A stretch of DNA of 64,000 nt from JAFGPS01 sp964628465 (lineage in GTDB: Bacteria; Planctomycetota; Phycisphaerae; Sedimentisphaerales; Anaerobacaceae): assembly GCA_964628465.1 (NCBI GenBank), contig CAZVOA010000002.1, positions 186,001 through 250,000 on the forward strand. The letters run 5' to 3'. This document shows positions 44,411-53,016 of this stretch, piece after piece; position 1 is the first letter of the stretch; every line of letters begins with the position of its first letter. A program made the translations under genes and the position numbers. Under the pieces are notes generated by a model that worked only from the letters and a program-made list of their open reading frames with translations, made no database searches and was not told where the DNA came from.

Positions 44411-45415
44411 CTATTTGATTTTCGCGGCAATAAATGGATCTGTCAGTCGCGCTTCAATGAAGGAGGAAATTGACTCATGTCCCGCAGTCTTTGGATGGAA
44501 ACCGAAAATGAAGATTTCGTTTGTTCCGGTGAGGCTGTGTTTATTGTTATTTCGCCCAAAACTGAAGATCTGTATATTCAGGATTCCATCCGGACCGGTG
44601 GCCATCCAGCCTTCATCACCATAGGTTTCAGGTGCGAGGTTCTTGGCACCCATATAAAAGACTTGAGTATCCTTTTCATCGCTGTCCACCATATAGAGGA
44701 ATTGCGAGGGCCATTTCTTGTCTGTAAATTCAGCAGGCACTCCCGTGCTCCCTTTTTGAACGTCCCGCTTCTTGCCGTCCTTTAGAACGTAGTAATCCTT
44801 GGGTGACTCTTCTGGCTCTCCGCCAATCAGACCCTGAAAGTGGAAGGCGTAAGGACTGCCCATCTTGATGACCTTGATTGCCACATGGCTGACAAAAAAA
44901 TGGTACTCCACTTCATTGGTTTCATTATAAGAACGTATGATTATATGATCTCCCTCCAACTTGCCGTTAAACGTGATCTCCTTACCATCCTGGTCTAGCC
45001 AGCGAGTCTTGGCACCCGTCTTCTTAGTGGGTGTTTCGAACTCGGCGCCTCCCGTGAATTTTGGGAAGCCACGCGTCTTGTGTCCCCAGCCTTTGGCACC
45101 AGGAACTTTATTATAGCCCAACTCATTGTCTGCCCCAATCCAGTCGTTACCGTCCTGGTCGAAAGCTGAATTAAAACCTGTCGAGCCACCGGTTTCGTTA
45201 CCGTTTTCGAAATAGAAGGTCCCTCCCGCCGAGGCAATCTTCCAGCATACTACACCGAAATGTTTGACCTTTGTCACAACTACCTTATCCATAGGAAATG
45301 ATTTATATGGTTCTCCTGGTCCTGTTTCTTCATATAACTCCGCAGACATAGCTTGAGACATCAGTACAATGTAAAATACAAAGCACATCACTAAATACTT
45401 ACATTTCTTGTTCAT
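44411..45415 (-). CDS. Secreted protein of unknown function in the polysaccharide operon
   Basis: 334 residues with signal peptide (ending AMS-AELYE). The sequence is beta-rich with many aromatic residues (WKIASAGGTFYFENGNETGG, DQDGNDWIGADNELGYNKV, SGFNSAFDQDGND-like acidic turns), suggesting a jelly-roll or lectin-type fold that could be a lyase, an esterase accessory domain or a binding protein. No family is recognised. It is conserved in position between the beta-helix gene and the SGNH-DUF1593 gene. Confidence 0.55.
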   Translation of the reverse strand: MNKKCKYLVMCFVFYIVLMSQAMSAELYEETGPGEPYKSFPMDKVVVTKVKHFGVVCWKIASAGGTFYFENGNETGGSTGFNSAFDQDGNDWIGADNELGYNKVPGAKGWGHKTRGFPKFTGGAEFETPTKKTGAKTRWLDQDGKEITFNGKLEGDHIIIRSYNETNEVEYHFFVSHVAIKVIKMGSPYAFHFQGLIGGEPEESPKDYYVLKDGKKRDVQKGSTGVPAEFTDKKWPSQFLYMVDSDEKDTQVFYMGAKNLAPETYGDEGWMATGPDGILNIQIFSFGRNNNKHSLTGTNEIFIFGFHPKTAGHESISSFIEARLTDPFIAAKIK

Positions 45416-45494
45416 AATTTCCCTTTCAATTTATTTTGGTTCAGTAAAATTTTTGTTATTTTAAATCATGTAAAACATCATTTTAATTCATCAA

Positions 45495-47102
45495 TTATTC
45501 TATACACCAATCGGCGCGTTCTCTGAACTCTGCCTGAAAATCTCCCGCCCATTTGCGGATAGTTTGCCCACCTGGACCATCAACATAGTGATTTGTTCCG
45601 GCCTTGCGACTGTATTGTCCGCCCCAACTGGGTTGTGTGGGATCTTCGGGATCATTAATCTCACGATTTGCACTGACCAAATACATGAACGAAGGAGAAT
45701 CCCCCTCAATCACACCTGCACCTCCTGCTGCTCTGGGTGGGTATATAGCACAAAGAGGTCCATGGTTTTTGATAATATTCTCTTGGGCCCATTCATGACT
45801 GCCGCTGCCGAAAAATCCCTGGTAAGTCTTTCTCGATTCGATTATAAACAAATCAGGGAACTCCTCCATAAGCCATCCGTGCGTAGCATCCTGGTCAGCA
45901 ATCAGAAAGACGCGAAGCTTGCTTATAAAGGATTTGAGATTTTCGTCACTGCGTTTATTCTTAACATCCCAGATTGCCTGGGCAATTTCGCGTGGACCTC
46001 CCCAGACTCCGATATATATCGGCCGTGGATCAGGTTTATCCGCAGCTGCAATAATCGCATTAGAAGCCTCACTGTCCCTACCGGACCCAATAATGTCGGA
46101 CCAAGGCTGCTTACGGGATCCCCACTTTATACTTATATTATGATTATTACCCAAACCTTCATAGGTGACTGAACGCAAGGTATCAGCAATAGGATAGTCG
46201 GGATCATGTTTCCTCAAGTTCTCATCCACCTTGTCATATTCGGCAAGTACTGCCAGAATATTTTTCTTTTCAGCTACCATGCCATAAGTACCAGCCGAAG
46301 CAATCAGTCCCTCTACATCAAATTCATTAGAATAGAACAGAAAACGGACCATCGACTGTACATCATCCGGATCGCTATTGGTCACCGGAAACGGCGGGAA
46401 GTCTGACGACATGATCACACGCAGCCTTTTTTTTGTAACTATTTTGGAAGTGAGCGAAGCAGCCACCGTTTTCGCAATCAAATTGCATCCATCTGCATTA
46501 GGATGGACAGTATCAGGAAAGTAATTGGCTTTTCCGCTAAGCGAAGTGAAAATATCAATCAGTTGAACTTTCGCACTGGAAGCAACATTTCGAACGAGTG
46601 GAACAATTTGGTCATTGACTACTTCAGGTGTAATGCCGAATCTTCCTCCACTATATACCGGTGGAGGAGACCCAATGTACACACGTGCACCATGCCCATT
46701 ATAGTGTTCTATTAAACTGTTGAAGTCAGCCATGAAATCAGCTTTGTGCGACCAGTTCTGTGTTTTCGCATCATTGCTTCCAAGTATTATGACAACAATG
46801 TCAGGCTTAAATTCGGTGCTTGCACTGAAATTATCATCTTTCCAGTAAGGTTTGTCACCCTGTTTAAGCATCGTACAGCCGCTCGTACCAAAATTCTTAA
46901 CAGTGTACTGGGAACCTAACAAGTTTTGGAGCACAGCCGGATAGCTTTGACGATTGGGATCACTCAAACCCCAGCCCCAAGTGATGCTGTCGCCAACACA
47001 AGCCACTTTAATGCTTGCGCCGAAAACCGGATTGGCGGATAACATAATCAGCGATATGAAAAACAAAACTGATGTGATTTGAATTATCTGGTTTCTTTTC
47101 AT
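45495..47102 (-). CDS. SGNH/GDSL esterase fused to a DUF1593 domain
   Basis: 535 residues with signal peptide (ending VFG-ASIK). Residues 30-220 are an SGNH hydrolase: block I VACVGDSITWG with Ser39, block III LGSNDAK with Asn110, block V DTVHPN with Asp197 and His200, so the esterase should be active, most likely as an acetylesterase. Residues 225-535 are a DUF1593 domain (RVIMSSDFPP ... SDPDDVQSM) without the PKD-like tail. They are very similar to the second DUF1593 domain of the 961-residue protein, down to the shared ending ADWC[IV][ED]. Deacetylation of pectin before hydrolysis is a reasonable role. Confidence 0.82.
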   Translation of the reverse strand: MKRNQIIQITSVLFFISLIMLSANPVFGASIKVACVGDSITWGWGLSDPNRQSYPAVLQNLLGSQYTVKNFGTSGCTMLKQGDKPYWKDDNFSASTEFKPDIVVIILGSNDAKTQNWSHKADFMADFNSLIEHYNGHGARVYIGSPPPVYSGGRFGITPEVVNDQIVPLVRNVASSAKVQLIDIFTSLSGKANYFPDTVHPNADGCNLIAKTVAASLTSKIVTKKRLRVIMSSDFPPFPVTNSDPDDVQSMVRFLFYSNEFDVEGLIASAGTYGMVAEKKNILAVLAEYDKVDENLRKHDPDYPIADTLRSVTYEGLGNNHNISIKWGSRKQPWSDIIGSGRDSEASNAIIAAADKPDPRPIYIGVWGGPREIAQAIWDVKNKRSDENLKSFISKLRVFLIADQDATHGWLMEEFPDLFIIESRKTYQGFFGSGSHEWAQENIIKNHGPLCAIYPPRAAGGAGVIEGDSPSFMYLVSANREINDPEDPTQPSWGGQYSRKAGTNHYVDGPGGQTIRKWAGDFQAEFRERADWCIE

Positions 47103-47165
47103 GATATTACTTCCTTAAAATCCTTATAAATAATCAAAAGCGTCTGATAGCAAAGTGAGTTAGTT

Positions 47166-49283
47166 TCACTTCACGTTGATGATTACACGGCAATAAGCGT
47201 AAAGATTAGGAGAACCATCGTCATGAAGTTCCAATATAATATGCATCTTCTTACCGCTTGAATTCGAGGGAATTCCCACAGTAGCCAAGGCAGATGAACT
47301 TTTTTCTATGGACACATCTCCGCTATAAGAACTCGGATCCTTATAGAAAGACCACGAGTAAACCAGCGAGTTATTATCAGGATCGCTGGAACCGACTGCG
47401 CTGAGAGTAACACTGGAACCGGTTGCGGCCGAAACTTCCAGGACTTGTCTGGTCGCATCACCATTTACCACGGCGATTGGATGGTGATTGACTTTAGAGT
47501 AATCACTGGTCATCGTCCAATCCATGCGAGCCGCAAAATCATTATCGTAGGATGGCCTCCAGCGGCTTATCTCTCCGGCACCACCTATGTTACCGTACAT
47601 TTCGTAAGGAGCGTACTTCATTTCACTGTCACTGCTAACACCGGACATGCTGCGAATGTTGGTTTTCTTTGTAAAACTAAAACGACCGCCCCAGCCGCCC
47701 TGATCAATCTGGTCTGGATCGTTGAGACCATTAGGATAGACATGCATGAAAGCCGGAGTATCACCTTCTGTAGCGTATTTCGTATTCGGGTATACAGCTC
47801 CTAACGGGCCATGACTTTGAATGTCTTCACGTTGATAAGAACCATTTTTCTCAGGCTGCCAACCATAAACACCCGTAGCACGGATGTAGAAAAGATCGGG
47901 GAAGTTTTTCGCCAGCCAGGCCCCTGCGTCGTCTTGACCTAAAATGTCAAAAACGCGCAATTTGCTAATGAACTTTTTAAGTTCGGCCGCGGAGCGAGTA
48001 TTCTGTACTTTCCAAATAGCTTGGGCAACGTTATTAACACCACCCCAGCCGCCAACCCAAACCGGACGCGGATCGTCCTTATCTACTGCGGCGATAATCA
48101 TTTCCGAACCGGGGCTGTCTTTACCATCGCCGACATCGCTCATACCATAGCCCCTTTGGCCTAATACAGAGATGGACTTGAGGTATTCAGGCATAGGATA
48201 GCCATCAGCATGATTTTTCAGATTGTCATACACCTGTGCGTAAGCGTTAACAATTTTATCAAGCATCATAGTGTTGCTCTGAGATTTCTTCCAACAACCG
48301 GTCGCAACAATCAAGCCTTCTACATCAAACTCATTGGAGCAAACCAAAAAGCGTACCATGGACTGCTCGTCGTCAGGGTCCGCTCCCAAGTCTGTGGTGT
48401 TAATTATCCGGGGTTTATACCCTGATCCACGCGTGTTTAACTGATTAGGGACTGCAGTTGGTAATTTCTGCTCTGTCTGTACTTGAGCCGTTGGAGTTGT
48501 GGGTGCACTGACTGCCGCCTCTGGCTGCATTTTTTGGCCGGATTGCGAACCGATCTCATCAGCACTAAGAGCTCCACTGGCATCTTTAGAACTTCCAAAT
48601 ATCTGCAAGGCACGAATATCTCCGCGAAACTGACGATCCATGCCGTAGCTTTCCATGGTTTCGTTAAAGTTGCCTACCACAAGAGGTCCAATATTGCTAT
48701 CCACCGGACCGGGGTTGTAAGATGTCTTCCGGTCTAAAGTCACGGCCGATTGCCCAGGTGTATCCAAAGGCTCACTGAAATACCAGCTCACATTGTCACC
48801 GGACGCTGTTGAATCATAGCTTACAGCAAAGAAAATCCATTTGCCAACCTGTAGTTTGCCAGATGAACTGTCATTGCTAACTCTGTCCGGCCATTCGTTT
48901 ACAGACAGACGCAAACGACCATCGTTGTGATGAACGAGGTCAATACCGGATCGATTCTCCTGGAGACAGAACAGGATTCGATTGCCGCCATGGCCAACCT
49001 GGAGGCTATCGGGTTTCAACCATCCCATAATAGTAAAAGAACTCAGGCTTTTCAAACTATCCAGCGCACCTTCACCTACTTTAATCCAACCCCAAGGCTC
49101 ATCGTCAGTAAGTTGAAATGAACCATTGTCAGCACGCTTTGCTGTTCCTACAAACTTCACTGCCGGCATATCTTTGCCATCAGATATGCCGACATTCACA
49201 ATGGGCTTAACCGCTGCACAAGATTGGGACGTCAGAACCATACAAAAAATACAGCTTAACAATAAATAATATTTCTTAGTCAT
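47166..49283 (-). CDS. LamG-like domain fused to a DUF1593 protein
   Basis: 705 residues with a signal peptide whose end (LTSQSC) might be a weak lipobox. Residues about 25-235 form a LamG/concanavalin-like jelly roll (SLKSLSSFTIMGWLKPDSL, GKWIFFAVSYDS), a glycan-binding fold. A Gln/Pro/Thr linker leads to a DUF1593 domain (about 287-600: RIINTTDLGADPDDEQSMVR) and a Sde182 PKD-like C-terminal domain (about 610-705). It thus adds binding to the DUF1593 activity. Confidence 0.8.
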   Translation of the reverse strand: MTKKYYLLLSCIFCMVLTSQSCAAVKPIVNVGISDGKDMPAVKFVGTAKRADNGSFQLTDDEPWGWIKVGEGALDSLKSLSSFTIMGWLKPDSLQVGHGGNRILFCLQENRSGIDLVHHNDGRLRLSVNEWPDRVSNDSSSGKLQVGKWIFFAVSYDSTASGDNVSWYFSEPLDTPGQSAVTLDRKTSYNPGPVDSNIGPLVVGNFNETMESYGMDRQFRGDIRALQIFGSSKDASGALSADEIGSQSGQKMQPEAAVSAPTTPTAQVQTEQKLPTAVPNQLNTRGSGYKPRIINTTDLGADPDDEQSMVRFLVCSNEFDVEGLIVATGCWKKSQSNTMMLDKIVNAYAQVYDNLKNHADGYPMPEYLKSISVLGQRGYGMSDVGDGKDSPGSEMIIAAVDKDDPRPVWVGGWGGVNNVAQAIWKVQNTRSAAELKKFISKLRVFDILGQDDAGAWLAKNFPDLFYIRATGVYGWQPEKNGSYQREDIQSHGPLGAVYPNTKYATEGDTPAFMHVYPNGLNDPDQIDQGGWGGRFSFTKKTNIRSMSGVSSDSEMKYAPYEMYGNIGGAGEISRWRPSYDNDFAARMDWTMTSDYSKVNHHPIAVVNGDATRQVLEVSAATGSSVTLSAVGSSDPDNNSLVYSWSFYKDPSSYSGDVSIEKSSSALATVGIPSNSSGKKMHIILELHDDGSPNLYAYCRVIINVK

Positions 49284-49299
49284 GATTTTACCTTTCTGT

Positions 49300-50829
49300 T
49301 TATTTTGGTTCGAGTGTGAAGCTATAGACTACTTCTGCCTTGGAAGGTGTAAAAGTGTATGCACCAGAGGAAGCTGTGCCGACTGAAGATATGGTCATTT
49401 CCCATGCATCAAGGCACTCAACTTTGTACGGCTTCGTACCTGAAAGCTGGACTGTCTTTGATCCCATGCTATCACAATAAACCAGGTAGCATTCACCTTC
49501 TTTCACGAGCATTGAGTTACCGGGTTTCAGTTCATCAAATGGTGGTGCCGCTTCCATCATCTCTCTGAGGAACTTGAAGCGTTTCCAGCTTTCGCCCTTG
49601 AGTAAGCCGCCCTTGCCCCACCATATAACTTCATCCGGATCCTGAAAACATTCACCGTGAGTTGTATAGGTTCCGGAGAAATTGGCAGCATAAGTTTTCT
49701 TTATTACATCTTCGCCTTTGGCACGGCCATAGCCTTCCGGAATGTTGCCTTCGTATCCATATTCGTCAAAGACAACTGGCTTTTTCCATTGATCGCGATA
49801 CTTCAGGCCATTGGCTGTATCATGCTTCTGAAGGCTCACGTGTGTTATCCACGGTTTGCTATGGTCATATACTTTGCTGCCATTGTGGATGCTGCGTAAA
49901 CGCTGGTGCGGATCTTCCTCCTGGAGTATCTTGCCAAAGTGTTCAAAATCCTCTACATTATGGGCTGACCACTCCCATTCATTGGCCAGCGACCACCAGA
50001 CATTGCGGAACGCCGAAAGCCTCGCAATGCAATAGCGAAGATAACGGTCATCCGCCTCGCGTCCCATCCTGTTAAACTTCCACACAGGCAAAGGAGTATC
50101 ATTCCACTTGTCATAGGGATGCCAGAGGATGATATCGGCTTCAATTCCCATTTTCTGCAGGTCAAGGATACGCTTTTCAAAACGCTGCCAAAAATCTACG
50201 TTTAGCCGGCTGAAATCGTATTTGTTTTTTTCTTCGTCCAACATGAAGGCGGCACGATCCGGTTCGATTCTGTTATGTTCGTACCATTTGGGAAAGATGC
50301 AGTACCGCATCTTGTTGAATGAGGATTTGGAGAGAGATTGCAGTGTCTTCTGCTGAATTTCTTCGGTCATGCTCGTCCACTGGTAAGAGGTTGTGCCATA
50401 TTGATGATACCGCGTGCCATCAGCATATTGAAAGTAGAACGTATCGACTACTTGGACTGGGCCGTGATTGTTAGCGTTAGGCGCGATAGCGGTAAATACG
50501 CCGACCTTGCCATTCAGTTCAGGGGTAGCACTCCTGGTTTCGTAATGCCATTGGCCAACGGAAGGCGGACTGAAGCGAATCTTGTAAGTTTCACCGCCAT
50601 CCCAGAAGCCTTGAACTTTGATACGCTGGTTGACTTGGGTGAATGTCGCAGAGAATTCCACGTCGAGGTAAGGATTTCCCGACGATGCGCATAAAAGGGT
50701 AACTTCAAAAACTCCCCATCGTTCAACACGTATTTCAGTGTTTGCCGTTGTTTCATGGGCCCCGAGTAGAATGAAGGCTAAACTAGCCAAAAGAGCGGCT
50801 TTCCTGAATAATGCAGTTTTTGTTTTCAT
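49300..50829 (-). CDS. DUF5060/DUF4038 glycosidase, apiosidase-like (GH140-related)
   Basis: 509 residues with a signal peptide. Residues about 31-115 are a DUF5060 beta domain (VERWGVFEVTLLCASSGNPY, FWDGGETYKIRFSPPSVGQW). Residues about 130-420 form a TIM barrel of the DUF4038 type, the Pfam family renamed apiosidase-like after GH140. Clan GH-A-style catalytic candidates are Glu284 (LANEWEW) as acid/base and Glu356 (VVFDEYGYEG) as nucleophile. The C-terminal region (about 430-509) is a small beta domain (DUF5605-like). GH140 removes D-apiose from rhamnogalacturonan II side chains. Related DUF4038 proteins may have other specificities, so apiosidase activity is a hypothesis, but it agrees with the catabolic genes. 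Confidence 0.75.
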   Translation of the reverse strand: MKTKTALFRKAALLASLAFILLGAHETTANTEIRVERWGVFEVTLLCASSGNPYLDVEFSATFTQVNQRIKVQGFWDGGETYKIRFSPPSVGQWHYETRSATPELNGKVGVFTAIAPNANNHGPVQVVDTFYFQYADGTRYHQYGTTSYQWTSMTEEIQQKTLQSLSKSSFNKMRYCIFPKWYEHNRIEPDRAAFMLDEEKNKYDFSRLNVDFWQRFEKRILDLQKMGIEADIILWHPYDKWNDTPLPVWKFNRMGREADDRYLRYCIARLSAFRNVWWSLANEWEWSAHNVEDFEHFGKILQEEDPHQRLRSIHNGSKVYDHSKPWITHVSLQKHDTANGLKYRDQWKKPVVFDEYGYEGNIPEGYGRAKGEDVIKKTYAANFSGTYTTHGECFQDPDEVIWWGKGGLLKGESWKRFKFLREMMEAAPPFDELKPGNSMLVKEGECYLVYCDSMGSKTVQLSGTKPYKVECLDAWEMTISSVGTASSGAYTFTPSKAEVVYSFTLEPK

Positions 50830-50882
50830 TTGATCCTGTGCCTTTCTAATAATATTTTTTTTACTCTTTCATAGCAATGTAA

Positions 50883-52235
50883 TTAATTCGTTGGTTCAAA
50901 GATGATTCTGCGGTAACCCGAAAGGTTATGCACACCGTCATCAACAACTTCGCAAATCACATGAAAACTCTTACCCGCTGAATCAGAAGGTACTGTGACT
51001 GTAGCAATACTCGAGCTGTTGTTTGAGATATTAACATCCCCGGGGTATGTCCCCGCATCAGTTTGAATCCACCAATTGAACTTCAGATTATCTCCATCCG
51101 GATCAAACGTCTGCGATGCATTAAAAGTAACAGTTGTACCATTCTTGGGGATTTTCTTTATAACGCTGATGCCGGCGTCGCCATCAATGACAACTACCGG
51201 ATTCCGGTTTCCAGCGCCGTTCTTAGCCCAGTCCATTCGGGCTGCAAAATTGTTGAAAGCAGCCGGGTAAAAACGCTGAAAATACTGTCCGCAGGCATCA
51301 GCCGGCTGCCACAAATTGTTTGCATCATGTTTATAAACTCCGCTCCAACTACACTGACTTGGCACGTCCGGGTTATTGAGTCCAGTAGGCATAAGATAGA
51401 GGAACGAGGGGGTGTCGCCTTCTACTCCAACGGTGTTTTTGGGATATTGCTCCCCAAGAGCACCATGACCTTGGATATGAGTTGCATACTGGGACCAGTT
51501 GCTTTTTCCCATACCATTATGCATCATCCATGCTTTCGTATCATTAACGAAGAGAAGATCCGATCCAGCTACATTACGCATCCATGGATGAGTGGATCCA
51601 CCGGCACCTTTATCCTGGTCAAATATAGTATAGATACGGACTTTATTCAGGAAGGCCTTCAACTCCTCCGGGCTTCGGTCTTGTTTTATCCGCCAGATCG
51701 ACTGTGCAAGTGTGTTCCCGGCTCCCCAGACGGTTACCCAAATGGGACGAGAATCATTAGTTTCATCGGCTAACTTAATGATCAGATTGCTCCCGGGTGA
51801 ATCGTTATCTTCGCCTAAGGCATTAACTCCTGCAACCAGACTGCCGAACATCGTAAGGTCTCTTAAATACTGTGCACTCGGCCAGTATCCCAATTCCTGC
51901 ATAGTATCATCAAAGTCATGTCCGACCTGGTTGGAGCGTTTCATCAGATTTGGCAAATCTTTTTCGTATGCATCTACCACACCATGAACGAGGTTAATAA
52001 AATCCTTGTTAACCGTTCTTGGCAAACTGGCTCCGTTTGAGACAAACAAGCCCTCAATTTCGAACAGATCGGCATGAGCAAGAAGCCGTGTCATTGATTC
52101 CCAGTCATCGGTTTCATAGGTGGAAATATCTGTAAGCACAACAAGACGAGGCTTAAGCGGTGCAGCATTGGATGTTATTGAATTAGTGAAAAAAAGAAAT
52201 AATATTAATGCCGGTAATAAACATGTTTTTCTCAT
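50883..52235 (-). CDS. Secreted DUF1593 (Sde182-like) protein, first gene of the enzyme operon
   Basis: 450 residues with signal peptide (ending SNA-APLK) and AAGGAAA before the ATG. The DUF1593 domain (about 29-335) opens LVVLTDISTYETDDWESMTR, and the Sde182 PKD-like domain (about 350-450) contains FNASQTFDPDGDNLKFNWW. It is most similar to the first half of the 961-residue protein (shared SNQ-GH, EDP-like and YRRIIFEPT blocks), indicating duplication within the locus. Operator 4 lies 167-197 bp upstream, and the operon continues through seven more genes to 37846. Confidence 0.83.
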   Translation of the reverse strand: MRKTCLLPALILFLFFTNSITSNAAPLKPRLVVLTDISTYETDDWESMTRLLAHADLFEIEGLFVSNGASLPRTVNKDFINLVHGVVDAYEKDLPNLMKRSNQVGHDFDDTMQELGYWPSAQYLRDLTMFGSLVAGVNALGEDNDSPGSNLIIKLADETNDSRPIWVTVWGAGNTLAQSIWRIKQDRSPEELKAFLNKVRIYTIFDQDKGAGGSTHPWMRNVAGSDLLFVNDTKAWMMHNGMGKSNWSQYATHIQGHGALGEQYPKNTVGVEGDTPSFLYLMPTGLNNPDVPSQCSWSGVYKHDANNLWQPADACGQYFQRFYPAAFNNFAARMDWAKNGAGNRNPVVVIDGDAGISVIKKIPKNGTTVTFNASQTFDPDGDNLKFNWWIQTDAGTYPGDVNISNNSSSIATVTVPSDSAGKSFHVICEVVDDGVHNLSGYRRIIFEPTN

Positions 52236-52401
52236 AGCATTTCCTTGTTTGTTTAAAGATTGTTCAAAATGGAAATTGTCGTTTTTTATTTGTCCTTATT
52301 ACTTAAAACTTTAACTTTTAAAGTAATAGAACAATAAATTTTGGTTATAAAGTTTCTTACAATTAAAACGAAGTATATATTATTTTGATAATATGATAAT
52401 C

Positions 52402-52432
52402 CCATTATGCGTATAATATTTACCATTATGCG
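52402..52432 (-). promoter_or_regulatory. Tandem 21-bp-period operator 4
   Basis: On the minus strand CGCATAATGG occurs twice, identical, at 52423-52432 and 52402-52411, 21 bp apart. AT-rich TATTAT/TATATAC sequence follows as a potential -10. It would drive the operon starting at 52235. Confidence 0.72.
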
Positions 52433-52582
52433 AATGTTCACTAAATACAATTATGCCTCTTTTCAATGTTGAGAAGGGCTTAAGATATATTCCGCAACAA
52501 ACTGGATAATGTTCAACAAGTGCTTTTGTCAGTAATGCTTTCGCTCTACTCTGGCTGCTTTCATACCAGCCGATATACAATA

Positions 52583-52653
52583 CCGTAGTGAAGAAACGCC
52601 GAACGGAGTGGCCCCTCACAGACCAGACGGAGTGAGGTGGTTATTCACTACGG
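52583..52653. repeat. Nested inverted repeat near the right end of element 2
   Basis: Outer arms CCGTAGTGAA (52583-52592) and TTCACTACGG (52644-52653) are perfect. An inner stem CCTCAC (52614-52619) and GTGAGG (52632-52637) sits inside. The whole would fold as a nested cruciform or long RNA hairpin and is unlike the AT-rich surroundings. Confidence 0.6.
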
Positions 52654-53016
52654 CGGTCATTGCTGATAAAATGTAATTTTTAGTTATTGGAATTAGTTCG
52701 ACGCTACAATGTGGACACGGTCACATGCCAGATTCTCTTCGAGGGATAGGGTTGGAATACCGGCTTCTCTTCTCATAATTGAGACAAAGGCGTTAATCCT
52801 AAAGGTTGAGTACAGCAGTTTTTAGTATTCTCTGATTATATATGCATTCCGTAAATCGAGTGATACAATCGGTGTCATTATTGGTGTCAGTCGTCAGTGG
52901 AAAGCCTTGCCTGAATCCACTTGTTAATGACTTGTTATTGACTTGTAACTCTCATTTAGACACCAAAAACACGCTATAAGCCATTATTAATAAAGCACTT
53001 ATAATCCGAATTAGGG
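52654..53016. other. Gene-free right border of element 2
   Basis: No gene is supported. GGTGTCA occurs twice within 20 bp near 52870-52890, and the decamer GGTGTCAGTC recurs about 90 bp inside the left border (near 19186). Such short repeats could be recombinase arm sites, but the evidence is slight. Confidence 0.35.

Noticed and set aside
52380..52619. 79-codon minus-strand frame near the right end of element 2
   Set aside because: It spans operator 4 and part of the nested inverted repeat and has no ribosome binding site or family match.
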